Assembly: GCA_945870325.1 (NCBI GenBank)
Contig: CAMBRQ010000011.1
Span: 1 to 64,000 of the forward strand
DNA: 64,000 bases
Origin: an uncultured Dorea sp.
Lineage (GTDB): Bacteria > Bacillota > Clostridia > Lachnospirales > Lachnospiraceae
Reading direction: 5' to 3'
In this document: one piece after another, positions 55,753 to 64,000 of the stretch
How the letters are laid out: each line of letters begins with the position of its first letter
How positions within the stretch are numbered: the first letter of the stretch is position 1
The notes under the pieces: model-generated
What the model was told of the DNA's origin: nothing
Seen by the model: only the letters and a program-made list of their open reading frames with translations
The model's database searches: none
Position numbers and translations under genes: made by a program

Positions 55753-56709
55753 ATGGATTATAAAGTATTTATTCCAGTATTGATAGCATTTGCGTTGAGT
55801 GTGATTATGGGACCATTGATTATCCCGGTGCTTCGAAAGTTGAAGATGGGTCAGACGGAGAGAGAAGATGGCGTGAAGTCTCATCTTAAGAAAGCAGGTA
55901 CTCCGACCATGGGAGGAGTGATCATCCTCTTAAGTGTGGTAATCACATCGGTATTCTATATTAAGGATTATCCGCAGATCATTCCGATTCTGTTTGTGAC
56001 ATTGGGATTCGGTCTGATCGGATTCCTGGATGATTATCTGAAAGTTGTAATGAAACGGTCTGATGGACTGTATCCGAAGCAGAAGATGGCGCTGCAGATT
56101 GTAGTAACGGCGGTATTCGCATTCTATATGGTGAGATTCACGGAAGTGCCGCTGGCAATGCTGATTCCATTCTCAGGCGGCAAATATCTGGATATCGGCT
56201 GGCTTGCAATTCCGCTGATGTTCTTCGCGGTGATCGGTACGGTGAATGGCGTGAATTTTACGGATGGTCTGGATGGTCTTGCTTCCAGCGTGACGGTGCT
56301 GGTCGCAACCTTCTTTACAGTGGTTGCCATCGGAACCAAGAGCGGAATCGAGCCGATTACCTGTGCGGTAGTAGGTGCGCTGCTTGGATTCCTTCTGTTT
56401 AACGTATATCCGGCGAGCGTGTTCATGGGAGATACGGGTTCTCTGGCACTGGGAGGATTCGTTGCATCTGCGGCATATATGCTTCAGATGCCGATATTTA
56501 TTCTGATCGTGGGACTGATTTATCTGGTAGAAGTTCTGTCAGTTATGATACAGGTGACATATTTTAAGAAGACCGGCGGCAAGCGTATCTTTAAGATGGC
56601 GCCGATACATCATCATTTTGAATTGTGTGGCTGGTCAGAGACAAGAGTAGTGGCGGTATTCTCCATTATCACAGCACTGCTCTGCCTGATCGCATTGATG
56701 GCTATGTAG
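55753..56709 (+). CDS. mraY: Phospho-N-acetylmuramoyl-pentapeptide transferase
   Basis: 318 aa, ten membrane helices. KAGTPTMGG, FLDDYLKV (Asp pair), NFTDGLDGLA and the APIHHHFELCG loop identify MraY. It makes lipid I from UDP-MurNAc-pentapeptide and undecaprenyl phosphate. Ribosome site AAAGAGGTGGATGT. murE and murF are not between here and murD. Confidence 0.97.
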   Translation: MDYKVFIPVLIAFALSVIMGPLIIPVLRKLKMGQTEREDGVKSHLKKAGTPTMGGVIILLSVVITSVFYIKDYPQIIPILFVTLGFGLIGFLDDYLKVVMKRSDGLYPKQKMALQIVVTAVFAFYMVRFTEVPLAMLIPFSGGKYLDIGWLAIPLMFFAVIGTVNGVNFTDGLDGLASSVTVLVATFFTVVAIGTKSGIEPITCAVVGALLGFLLFNVYPASVFMGDTGSLALGGFVASAAYMLQMPIFILIVGLIYLVEVLSVMIQVTYFKKTGGKRIFKMAPIHHHFELCGWSETRVVAVFSIITALLCLIALMAM

Positions 56710-56720
56710 GAGGAAACGAT

Positions 56721-58073
56721 ATGGAAGTGGCTAAGAAGAAGGTTCTGGTGTTCGGCTCAGGAATCAGTGGAATCGGAGCGGCGAAACTGTTAGAGGAACA
56801 TCAGGCAGAGGTGGTACTCTATGATGGTAATGAGAAATTAAAAGAAGAAGATCTGCGCAGAAAACTGGGAGAAGAGAGTAAGGCAGGGATTGTGATCGGT
56901 GTATGCCCACAGGAACTGATAGATACCCTGGATATGGTAATCCTAAGTCCAGGCGTACCTACGGATCTTCCGATTGTAAATGCGATGAGAGAGAAAGGTA
57001 TCCGGATCATCGGTGAGATTGAACTGGCATATCAGTTGGGCAAGGGGAGCGTGCTTGCAATCACCGGAACGAATGGCAAGACGACAACAACCACTCTTCT
57101 CGGCGAGATTATGAAGAATTATCAGGACAATGTATACGTGGTCGGCAATATCGGCAATCCGTATACAACGGTTGCATCCGAGATGAATGATGATACCATC
57201 GTTGTGGCTGAGATGAGCAGTTTTCAGTTGGAGACGATCGAGGAATTCTGCCCGAGAGTCAGCGCGATTCTGAACTTTACGCCGGATCATCTGAATCGCC
57301 ATCATACAATGGAGGCGTATGTAAATGCCAAGAAGAATATTGCCAGGAATCAGACGGAAGAGGATTACTGTATCCTGAATTATGAAGATGAATTAACAAG
57401 AGAATTTGGAAATAATGTGAAGGCTCAGGTTCTATATTTCAGCAGCCAGCGTAAACTAGAGAAAGGAATCTATCTTGAAGATGGCAATATCATCTATCAT
57501 AATGGGGAGCCGGTAAAGGTCTGCCATGTGTCTGACCTGCAGTTGTTAGGAACTCATAATTATGAGAACGTGATGGCTGCGGTCGCGATGGCTGCAGTCT
57601 ATGGTGTGCCGATGGATGTCATCCGTGAGAGCATTCAGGCGTTCAAGGGTGTAGAACACCGGATCGAGTATGTAACAGAGAAGAATGGAGTCGCATATTA
57701 TAATGATTCCAAGGGAACGAATCCGGATGCCGCGATCAAGGGAATTCAGGCGATGAATCGTCCGACGGTGCTGCTTGGCGGCGGGTATGATAAGGATTCT
57801 GTCTATACCGAATGGATTGAAAGTTTCGATGGCAAGGTTAAGAAGTTGATCCTGCTTGGTGCAACGAAGGAAAAGATTGCCAAAGATGCAGATGCGTGTG
57901 GATTCAAAGACTATGTATTCGCAGATACCTTCGAGGAAGCGGTGTTGATGGCAGCGAAGACTGCAGAACCTGGAGATGCGGTACTGCTGTCACCTGCCTG
58001 TGCAAGTTGGGATATGTTCCCGAGTTATGAAGTACGTGGAGAGAAGTTTAAAGAGATTGTAAATTCCTTATAA
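56721..58073 (+). CDS. murD: UDP-N-acetylmuramoylalanine-D-glutamate ligase
   Basis: 450 aa from ATG 56721 (GGAGGAAACGAT). N-terminal UDP-binding domain (VFGSGISGIGAAKLL), ATP motif GTNGKTTTTTL (~116-126), NFTPDHLNRH, and C-terminal LLSPACASWDMF. It adds D-Glu to UDP-MurNAc-L-Ala in the cytosol. It starts 11 nt after mraY and ends 13 nt before ftsW. Confidence 0.96.
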   Translation: MEVAKKKVLVFGSGISGIGAAKLLEEHQAEVVLYDGNEKLKEEDLRRKLGEESKAGIVIGVCPQELIDTLDMVILSPGVPTDLPIVNAMREKGIRIIGEIELAYQLGKGSVLAITGTNGKTTTTTLLGEIMKNYQDNVYVVGNIGNPYTTVASEMNDDTIVVAEMSSFQLETIEEFCPRVSAILNFTPDHLNRHHTMEAYVNAKKNIARNQTEEDYCILNYEDELTREFGNNVKAQVLYFSSQRKLEKGIYLEDGNIIYHNGEPVKVCHVSDLQLLGTHNYENVMAAVAMAAVYGVPMDVIRESIQAFKGVEHRIEYVTEKNGVAYYNDSKGTNPDAAIKGIQAMNRPTVLLGGGYDKDSVYTEWIESFDGKVKKLILLGATKEKIAKDADACGFKDYVFADTFEEAVLMAAKTAEPGDAVLLSPACASWDMFPSYEVRGEKFKEIVNSL

Positions 58074-58086
58074 GGAGTGGCATATA

Positions 58087-59169
58087 TTGACACAGTCTAA
58101 TAACAGAAGGTATGATTATACACTTCTTGCTGCGTTATTTCTGCTTGTGCTCATGGGTCTGGTGATCCTGTACAGCACAAGCGCGTATAATGGCGAAGTG
58201 AAGTTCCATGATTCTTTCTACTATCTGAAGAAGCAGGCATTCGCAACGCTGCTTGGAATTGCCGGAATGTTTGTGGTCGCCAATATGGATTATCATATAT
58301 GGAAACATGTGGCTGTGCTTGGATATTTTACGGCGATTTTGCTGTCAGTGGCAGTCCTGTTCATAGGTGATGAGTATAATGGGTCCAAAAGATGGCTGTC
58401 TTTGGGACCTTTTTCTTTTCAGCCGTCAGAATTCGCCAAGGTTGCGGTCATCTTGTTCCTTGCTTATATGGTGACAAAGAATTCCAAAGACATGGGGAAG
58501 ATGCGAACCATGATTAAGATTATGGTGATGGTTCTGCCGATTGTGGCGCTGGTGGGAGCCAATAACTTAAGCACGGCGATTATTATCCTGGGAATTGCGG
58601 TCATCCTGATCTTCGTGGCAAGTCCCAAGTATGGGCAGTTCGTGTTCATGGGGGCCCTAGGAATCGGATTCATGACCATATTCCTGGCACTGGAAAGTTA
58701 CAGGCTTGAACGGCTGGCAATCTGGAGAAATCCGGAAGCCTATGAAAAAGGATTCCAGACACTGCAGGGACTGTATGCGATCGGTTCCGGAGGGCTGTTC
58801 GGGCGGGGGCTTGGACAGAGCATTCAGAAACTGGGGTTCGTTCCGGAGGCGCAGAATGATATGATATTCTCGATTATCTGTGAGGAACTGGGGCTTTTTG
58901 GGGCGGGATTCATTATGCTTCTCTTCCTGATTCTGATCTGGCGGTTCTTCGTGATTGCAACCCATGCGAAGGATCTGTTTGGAGCCTTGATCGCTTCGGG
59001 AGCGATGGGACATATGATGATCCAGGTGATCTTAAACATAGCGGTGGTTACGAATACAATACCGAATACGGGGATTACGCTGCCCTTCATTAGTTATGGG
59101 GGAACCTCGGTGGTATTCCTTTTGGTGGAAATGGGGCTTGTACTCAGTGTATCATCTTTGGTAAAATAA
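58087..59169 (+). CDS. ftsW: Septal SEDS glycosyltransferase FtsW
   Basis: 360 aa from TTG 58087 behind AAGGAGTGGCATATA. Ten predicted helices; motifs LVILYSTSAYN, NGSKRWLSLGPFSFQPSEFAK, NNLSTAIIILG, GFQTLQGLYAIGSGGLFGRG, QNDMIFSIICEELG, PNTGITLPFISYGG. Position in dcw supports the division-specific role. It differs clearly from the SEDS protein at 47343. Element E starts 6 nt after the stop. Confidence 0.93.
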   Translation: MTQSNNRRYDYTLLAALFLLVLMGLVILYSTSAYNGEVKFHDSFYYLKKQAFATLLGIAGMFVVANMDYHIWKHVAVLGYFTAILLSVAVLFIGDEYNGSKRWLSLGPFSFQPSEFAKVAVILFLAYMVTKNSKDMGKMRTMIKIMVMVLPIVALVGANNLSTAIIILGIAVILIFVASPKYGQFVFMGALGIGFMTIFLALESYRLERLAIWRNPEAYEKGFQTLQGLYAIGSGGLFGRGLGQSIQKLGFVPEAQNDMIFSIICEELGLFGAGFIMLLFLILIWRFFVIATHAKDLFGALIASGAMGHMMIQVILNIAVVTNTIPNTGITLPFISYGGTSVVFLLVEMGLVLSVSSLVK

Positions 59170-59174
59170 GGAGT

Positions 59175-59393
59175 GTATCTTGGCAAGGGACGCAGTTCCA
59201 AGGGGCAGTATATTCCACGCAAACGGGGCAACATTGCGGTGAACTAACTGCCAACTGCGACTAAGACACTCAGGAGAGCCTTCGTGCCTAAGTCTCCGTA
59301 AGCAGTGGATTTCACCTCCATTAAGAGCGCCCCTTGATTGTTTGCTTAGGAATATACTGCCTCTTGAAACTGCTGTGCATTGACAAGGATAGC
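59175..59393. other. Structured element E (~219 nt), long interrupted hairpin
   Basis: The outer arm (59175-59216) pairs with 59349-59393, the inner 16 nt nearly perfectly. Further in are GCAAAC:GTTTGC, GGGGC:GCCCC, GGTGAA:TTCACC, CCA(A)CTGC:GCAGTGG, and an apical stem GACTAAGACAC:GTGCCTAAGTC with two mismatches. Unbranched, unlike A-C. It sits inside the dcw cluster between ftsW and ftsQ. From 59394 to 59552 the DNA is G-rich with only the ftsQ ribosome site. Confidence 0.72.
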
Positions 59394-59552
59394 GGGGGGA
59401 GTAGCAGTGGAAGGAGTCGGAGGGGATACATTGAGGTTGTGGGGCGCATGTAAATTGAGTTGTGGTATGGAATGGTGAAAATTTATAAGGGCAGAATATG
59501 TCACGAGAATAAGAATGTGTAAAATAGGGAAGTAGATTAGTAGGAGTTTAAG

Positions 59553-60323
59553 ATGGGTAATTTGGAGCAGGAAGAGATGGAGAAGGTACAGAAGAAAAAG
59601 AAGAAGTCGCATCGTCTGTATGCGTTTGTTGTGCTGGTGCTGGGAGTTGCGATTATTGCTTTGGGGATTGTGCTTCTCTTTTATGTACAGAAGATAGAGA
59701 TTAGTGGAAATGAGTATTGTTCGGATCAGGAGATTGTGGATTCGGTGCAGAATGATCAGTATTCGATCAATGCGTTGTATATTGTGGGCAAATATGCTCT
59801 GGGCAAGGGAGAGGTGCTGCCTTGTTTTGAGAGTATGAAGGTTGGACTGAAAGCACCGTGGATTGTGAATGTTAAGGTGGAGGAAAAGCCAATTGTAGGT
59901 TATGTCCGGAATGGGGATAACTATGATTATTTTGATAAAGAAGGGCTGGTCGTACTGGAATCCTCAGCATTGATTGAGGGACTGCCTCGTATTGACGGGA
60001 TTGAAGTGAAGGATATCAAGTTATATCAACAGTTGAAGAGTGATGATACGAGGATCTTCGAGGAGATTCTGGAGACTTCTAAAGAAGTGACGAAGTATGA
60101 ACTGCCTACAGATAAGATTGTATGTAAGGATGACAACATCTATCTGTATATCGGAAAGGTGTGTGTGAATCTGGGAAAAAGTGTATCTTCTGAGCAGATT
60201 GCACAGATCAAACCGATCTTAGAAAAACTTGGTGACCAGGAAGGAACCTTGCATCTGGAGAACTATTCGGAAGTCAGTGGGACGATTACCTTTGATATTG
60301 GAGAAATTCCGCAAGAAAATTAA
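59553..60323 (+). CDS. ftsQ: Cell division protein FtsQ/DivIB
   Basis: 256 aa. Basic cytosolic N-terminus (EKVQKKKKKSHR), membrane helix ~23-46, POTRA domain starting IEISGNEYCSDQEIVDSV, then the FtsQ beta domain with VVLESSALIEGLPRI. It scaffolds the FtsL/DivIC-FtsW-PBP complex. Ribosome site TAGGAGTTTAAG. The large element E separates it from ftsW, so dosage may differ. Confidence 0.9.
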   Translation: MGNLEQEEMEKVQKKKKKSHRLYAFVVLVLGVAIIALGIVLLFYVQKIEISGNEYCSDQEIVDSVQNDQYSINALYIVGKYALGKGEVLPCFESMKVGLKAPWIVNVKVEEKPIVGYVRNGDNYDYFDKEGLVVLESSALIEGLPRIDGIEVKDIKLYQQLKSDDTRIFEEILETSKEVTKYELPTDKIVCKDDNIYLYIGKVCVNLGKSVSSEQIAQIKPILEKLGDQEGTLHLENYSEVSGTITFDIGEIPQEN

Positions 60324-60342
60324 GAAAATTAGATAAATTCTA

Positions 60343-60371
60343 TTGATATTTTGCACGAAAGTCTATATTAT
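60343..60371 (+). promoter_or_regulatory. Promoter for ftsZ
   Basis: TTGATA at 60343-60348, 17-nt spacer, TATTAT at 60366-60371, about 90 nt before ftsZ. Confidence 0.65.
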
Positions 60372-60460
60372 ATAGTATATATGGCAAAGTGAACTCATTT
60401 CATTTGCTTTATGTATGGGATGTATAATATATAATAAGGATAACAAAGGAGGAGAAACCC

Positions 60461-61699
60461 TTGCTAGAAATCAAAACGAACGAATCAGAAGCAGCGGCAA
60501 AAATAATTGTTGTTGGAGTCGGCGGCGGTGGCAATAATGCCGTGAACCGAATGATCGACGAGCAGATTGCCGGTGTTGAATTTATTGCAATTAATACAGA
60601 TAAGCAGGCACTTCAATTGTGTAAAGCCCCAACATTAATGCAGATCGGGGATAAGATCACCAAAGGACTAGGTGCAGGTGCAAGACCAGAGATTGGTGAG
60701 AAAGCAGCAGAAGAGAGCGCAGAGGAAGTATCAGCTGCATTAAAAGGTGCAGACATGGTATTCGTAACCTGTGGTATGGGTGGTGGAACCGGAACAGGTG
60801 CTACGCCAGTAGTTGCGCGAATTGCAAAAGAGCAGGGAGCATTGACGGTTGGCGTTGTAACGAAGCCATTCCGTTTCGAGTCTAAGACACGTATGAATAA
60901 TGCTCTTACAGGAATTGAAAAGTTAAAAGAGAGTGTAGATACATTGATCGTTATCCCGAATGACAAGCTGTTGGAAGTTGTAGACAGACGTACAACCATG
61001 CCGGAAGCACTGAAGAAAGCGGATGAGGTATTGCAGCAGGGTATTCAGGGTATCACAGACCTTATTAATGTACCTTCACTGATCAATCTTGACTTTGCCG
61101 ATGTTCAGACAGTTATGACGGACAAAGGTATTGCACATATCGGTATTGGACAAGGCCGTGGTGATGACAAGGCTCTTGAGGCTGTTAAGCAGGCGGTTGC
61201 CAGTCCATTGCTTGAGACGACGATTGCGGGAGCTTCCCATGTTATTATTAACGTATCAGGTGATATCACTTTGATGGATGCTTCAGATGCAGCCGAGTAC
61301 GTACAGGATCTTGCAGGAGAAGATGCGAATATTATCTTTGGTGCGATGTATGATGATTCCAGAGCAGATGAGGCAACAATCACAGTTATCGCAACCGGAC
61401 TTCATAATGTAGGCGGAAGTGCTTCTAAGTTAAAATCGAGACTTGAGAATCCAAGAGGATCTGCGGTACCGCATACTGCAGCACCGGCACAGGGATATGA
61501 AAGACCGGCACACCAGGGAACAGCAGCTCAGAGTTCTTCGAGACTTGACTTCGGGGCAGCACCGAGTGCAGGCAGCGGAACAACGGCAACAACGAGAAGA
61601 CCGGTAGGAGGAACAGCGCCGACATTGGATACTCCAAGAACACCAACCAGCAAGGTGAAAGAGCAGTCCATTAAGATACCGGATTTCTTTAAGAAATAA
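60461..61699 (+). CDS. ftsZ: Cell division protein FtsZ
   Basis: 412 aa from TTG 60461 (AGGAGGAGAAACC). Tubulin-like GTPase: [13 protein letters not shown], signature [12 protein letters not shown] (~106-117), NTDKQAL, and T7 loop NLDFADV. A Gly/Ala/Thr-rich linker follows, then the conserved C-terminal peptide IKIPDFFKK that binds FtsA/SepF. It forms the Z ring. ftsA is absent from this cluster, as in many Clostridia. Confidence 0.97.
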   Translation: MLEIKTNESEAAAKIIVVGVGGGGNNAVNRMIDEQIAGVEFIAINTDKQALQLCKAPTLMQIGDKITKGLGAGARPEIGEKAAEESAEEVSAALKGADMVFVTCGMGGGTGTGATPVVARIAKEQGALTVGVVTKPFRFESKTRMNNALTGIEKLKESVDTLIVIPNDKLLEVVDRRTTMPEALKKADEVLQQGIQGITDLINVPSLINLDFADVQTVMTDKGIAHIGIGQGRGDDKALEAVKQAVASPLLETTIAGASHVIINVSGDITLMDASDAAEYVQDLAGEDANIIFGAMYDDSRADEATITVIATGLHNVGGSASKLKSRLENPRGSAVPHTAAPAQGYERPAHQGTAAQSSSRLDFGAAPSAGSGTTATTRRPVGGTAPTLDTPRTPTSKVKEQSIKIPDFFKK

Positions 61700-61721
61700 T
61701 ATAGTGACTTATGTGATAGAG

Positions 61722-61761
61722 ACTCAGTTACATGCAGAGATGTATGTGACTGAGTTTTTTT
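61722..61761 (+). terminator. Terminator after ftsZ
   Basis: ACTCAGTTACAT (61722-61733), ~10-nt loop, ATGTGACTGAGT (61744-61755), T7. Confidence 0.9.
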
Positions 61762-61792
61762 GTATAGGAAATTTCGTTCCCTATACAAAAAA
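61755..61792. repeat. Palindrome with T-run and A-run ends
   Basis: TTTTTTTGTATAGG-AA, short centre, TTCCCTATACAAAAAAA. It shares its T-run with the ftsZ terminator and could stop minus-strand transcription. The rest of the gap to 62021 is AT-rich; it holds two TCTGACA copies ~10 nt apart (61876-61896) and a TTGTGG/CCACAA hairpin (~61953-61979). Confidence 0.55.
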
Positions 61793-62021
61793 ATCTCCGA
61801 GAGGATGCGCACTACATTCTTTTTTATGTATGATACTCCAATGGAATCTATATATGGGAAATAGATTCGGGAAAATCTGACAGTATCTGACAAAAAAATC
61901 TTTTTTATTTCTCAAAATTCTTTCTTTTATGCCAAAAAAAGATACAAAGTCTTGTGGTTTCGATAAAGCAATCGCCACAAATCCATTTCTTCAAAAACTA
62001 TATCTTGTGGTCGGCATGAAC

Positions 62022-62086
62022 TGTCGAACGAAAATCAAGAATCATTCCATCATCTGACAAAATCTTTTCGCATCGGCTCGTATAAT
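62022..62086 (+). promoter_or_regulatory. Spo0A-type spoIIGA promoter
   Basis: A perfect 0A box TGTCGAA lies at 62022-62028. CTGACA (62054-62059) is separated from TATAAT (62081-62086) by 21 nt, the unusually long spacing known for the sigma-A, Spo0A-activated spoIIG promoter of Bacillus. TGACAAA at the -35 resembles a second 0A box. Confidence 0.72.
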
Positions 62087-62154
62087 GAATCTTGCGAATG
62101 TACCAAATCGATTTAGGATACACAAATGCTTATAAAAATGAAAGAAGGTGGAGC

Positions 62155-62949
62155 GTGTACTATGAATTATACATAGACGTGTTCTTTGTGGTGAATTTTA
62201 CGATGGACTATATCCTTCTTGTGCTTGTCCGCAAGATGCTTAAACATTCCGGCTCGTATAGGCGGATCGCTCTTGGAGCGCTGCTTGGGGCATTCCTTAC
62301 CTGTCTGGTCGTAGTCTCCCCGATTCCCTATGCGTCTGTGAAATTCATACTGTTCCATGGTTTGGTGAATGTTGCAATGGTAATAACAGGGCTTGGAATT
62401 AAGGATAGGCTCGACCTGATAAAAGCGTGGCTTCTTCTCTATGCCAGCGGCTTTCTGCTAGGCGGAGTATTCCAGTTTCTTGGGCAGTATGTGCGGATCG
62501 GAAGTGTATTCTTCGTGTTGGCAGTGGCCAGTTATTATGTGGTATCCGGCATCTGGAGCCTGATTACCTATCTGGCACGTCAGAGCCAGTACAGGTGCCA
62601 GGTAATTCTCTGTCAGGGCGAAAGCCAGTGCCAGGTGCAGGCGTTAATTGACACAGGGAATTGTCTGAAGGATGGAGTTACCGGACAGCCGGTCAGTATT
62701 GCCAGCAGGAAGGTGATGAAAGAACTGTACCGGGAAGACAGCACGGTGAAGATACGCTATATTCCCTATCATTCGATTGGAAAGGCAGAGGGGGTCATGC
62801 CGGCAATGACATTAGATGGCATGTACGTATGCAGACGGAAAAAACAATGGATTGAAAAACCCCTGATAGCAGTCTGCGAGGAGGAGATGACATCTGATCG
62901 TTATGAGGTGATTCTGAATCCTGATATTTTAGATAGTTTGGAGGAATAA
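62155..62949 (+). CDS. spoIIGA: Sigma-E processing peptidase SpoIIGA
   Basis: 264 aa from GTG 62155 (GGTGGAG ~5 nt upstream). The product begins VYYELYIDVFFVVNFTMDYILL, which matches the family N-terminus; the 21 codons upstream do not. Five membrane helices in the first half, then an aspartic-protease-like domain with QALIDTGNCL (Asp ~166). It cleaves pro-SigE at the septum after SpoIIR signalling. The stop is 3 nt before sigE. Confidence 0.95.
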   Translation: MYYELYIDVFFVVNFTMDYILLVLVRKMLKHSGSYRRIALGALLGAFLTCLVVVSPIPYASVKFILFHGLVNVAMVITGLGIKDRLDLIKAWLLLYASGFLLGGVFQFLGQYVRIGSVFFVLAVASYYVVSGIWSLITYLARQSQYRCQVILCQGESQCQVQALIDTGNCLKDGVTGQPVSIASRKVMKELYREDSTVKIRYIPYHSIGKAEGVMPAMTLDGMYVCRRKKQWIEKPLIAVCEEEMTSDRYEVILNPDILDSLEE

Positions 62950-62952
62950 ATT

Positions 62953-63693
62953 ATGGTGATAAAAGTAGCAGTACCACATCAATTCAAATTAAAAGTGGTT
63001 CCGGATTTTCGGACGTTATTGTTCCCGGATAAGAAGGATGTCCATTACATAGGCGGTTCCGATATTCTGCCGGCACCGCTGGATGTCAGCGAAGAGACAG
63101 AAGCGATCAACAGTTTGGGTTCGGAAGATGATGAACTGGCGAGAAAACTGCTGATTGAACACAATCTGAGGCTGGTGGTGTATATTGCGAAGAAGTTTGA
63201 CAATACAGGTGTTGGCGTGGAGGATCTGATTTCTATAGGTACGATTGGATTAATAAAAGCAATTAATACGTTTAACCCGGATAAGAATATCAAACTTGCA
63301 ACTTACGCGTCCCGCTGTATTGAAAATGAGATTCTGATGTATCTTCGGAGGAATAATAAGACAAAGATGGAGGTATCCATTGATGAACCTCTGAATGTGG
63401 ATTGGGATGGGAACGAACTCCTGCTGTCAGATATTTTGGGGACGGATGAGGATACTATTTATAAAGATCTGGAAAATGAGGTGGAGAGGAAACTTCTGAT
63501 AAAGGCAATCAGCCATCTGTCAGGAAGAGAGCGTACGATCATTCAGATGCGGTTCGGGCTTGGGATGCCGGACGGGGAAGAGAGGACGCAAAAGGAAGTG
63601 GCTGATATGCTTGGAATCTCGCAGTCGTACATATCAAGGCTTGAGAAGAAGATTATGCAGAGATTGAAGCGGGAGATGGTGAAGTATTCATAA
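62953..63693 (+). CDS. sigE: Sporulation sigma factor SigE (pro-form)
   Basis: 246 aa. An N-terminal extension ([16 protein letters not shown] ... [12 protein letters not shown]) precedes region 2, consistent with the cleaved pro-sequence. [32 protein letters not shown] and the region-4 helix-turn-helix [21 protein letters not shown] follow. Early mother-cell sigma; target of SpoIIGA. cotJ (46-47 kb) carries a matching -10. Confidence 0.96.
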   Translation: MVIKVAVPHQFKLKVVPDFRTLLFPDKKDVHYIGGSDILPAPLDVSEETEAINSLGSEDDELARKLLIEHNLRLVVYIAKKFDNTGVGVEDLISIGTIGLIKAINTFNPDKNIKLATYASRCIENEILMYLRRNNKTKMEVSIDEPLNVDWDGNELLLSDILGTDEDTIYKDLENEVERKLLIKAISHLSGRERTIIQMRFGLGMPDGEERTQKEVADMLGISQSYISRLEKKIMQRLKREMVKYS

Positions 63694-63777
63694 TTGCATG
63701 TTTGTAGCAAGAGGTTAAAGTCATCGTGGCAACTTGCCGGATAAAGTGATACAATAAAAGAAAAAGGGGTTGGGTAT

Positions 63778-64000
63778 ATGAGACTTAGTTTTATTGGGGC
63801 AGCCCATGAGGTAACCGGCAGTTGCCATCTCCTGGAGGCGTGTGGCAAGAATATTCTGATTGACTGTGGGATGGAGCAGGGACCGGATCTCTATGAGAAT
63901 CAGGAACTGCCTGTGACAGCAGGAGAGATTGATTATATTCTCTTAACCCATGCACATATTGATCATTCCGGGAAGATTCCTCTTTTGTGCAAACAGGGCT
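63778..64000 (+). CDS. Metallo-beta-lactamase fold protein (CPSF/RNase-like), 3' part outside window
   Basis: First 74 codons from ATG 63778 behind AAAAAGGGG. MRLSFIGAAHEVTGSCHLLE, ILIDCGMEQG and LLTHAHIDHSGKIPLL (HxHxDH metal motif) are typical of the beta-CASP/RNA-specificity subgroup (archaeal CPSF2-like, YsgA-type exonucleases). The distinguishing C-terminal part is cut off, so RNase function is inferred only. Confidence 0.85.
   Translation, partial: MRLSFIGAAHEVTGSCHLLEACGKNILIDCGMEQGPDLYENQELPVTAGEIDYILLTHAHIDHSGKIPLLCKQG

Noticed and set aside
62092..62154. Longer start for SpoIIGA
   Set aside because: The upstream codons do not match the family N-terminus; GTG 62155 has a ribosome site and the VYYELYIDVFF start.

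Overview
The window reads as a chromosomal segment of a spore-forming, Gram-positive Lachnospiraceae-type Firmicute (Dorea / Coprococcus / Faecalicatena-like; species not resolved). Support: strong AGGAGG-type ribosome sites, CodY, HrcA/CIRCE control of groESL, the ireB-ruvX-DUF1292-fur block, RNase J, a topA-codY pair, sporulation genes (spoIIGA-sigE, sigK, cotJABC) and families typical of gut Clostridia (AzlCD, DUF5688-like, high-molecular-weight rubredoxin). Almost all genes lie on the + strand. I see no prophage, insertion sequence, CRISPR array or rRNA; there is one tRNA.

Layout. 0-7.8 kb: a cut-off peptidoglycan deacetylase on the minus strand, a DUF218 protein, an LRR / VWA / MoxR-ATPase trio, an ArsC-like protein overlapping adenosine deaminase, and shikimate dehydrogenase. 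7.8-18 kb: a manganese riboswitch in front of mntP, then prmA-rsmE-cysteine desulfurase-thiI (ribosome and tRNA modification), an HPr-like protein, mtaB, ireB-ruvX-DUF1292-fur and RNase J. 18-31.5 kb: trmR-trhP (tRNA wobble modification), sigK, comM-dprA-topA-codY, groESL and guaB. 32-45 kb: galM, an amidase, a chorismate mutase-shikimate kinase fusion, efp, tRNA-Arg(CCG), azlCD, hrb, argS-alaX, htrA and csoR. 45.5-49.8 kb: a zinc-ribbon protein, cotJABC, an extra FtsW/SpoVE-type SEDS protein and DegV. 50-61.7 kb: a full division/cell-wall (dcw) cluster mraZ-rsmH-ftsL-pbp-pbp-mraY-murD-ftsW-ftsQ-ftsZ, followed by spoIIGA-sigE and the start of a metallo-beta-lactamase protein.

The most unusual content is between the genes. 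Three intergenic elements (18041-18282, 31510-31751, 39191-39431) are 242, 242 and 241 nt long. They share one exact architecture: a long interrupted outer stem with a 26-bp inner part, a three-way junction, a 12-bp hairpin with a 5-nt loop, and a second hairpin of 6 bp + 5x5 internal loop + 10 bp + loop TTGAT. Their stem sequences are largely unrelated. They begin about 15-31 nt after a stop codon. Two other large foldable elements (45232-45394 and 59175-59393) also start right after stop codons but fold differently. A separate ~47-nt hairpin repeat occurs three times, each copy just downstream of a hairpin. I recognise none of these as named families.

Regulation visible in the sequence: a Mn riboswitch whose P1 and terminator are mutually exclusive; a perfect CIRCE; MraZ boxes at 10-nt period downstream of the mraZ promoter; a CsoR-like operator; a 14-bp-arm palindrome over the guaB promoter; a Spo0A-type spoIIGA promoter with a long spacer; and a sigma-E -10 in front of cotJ.
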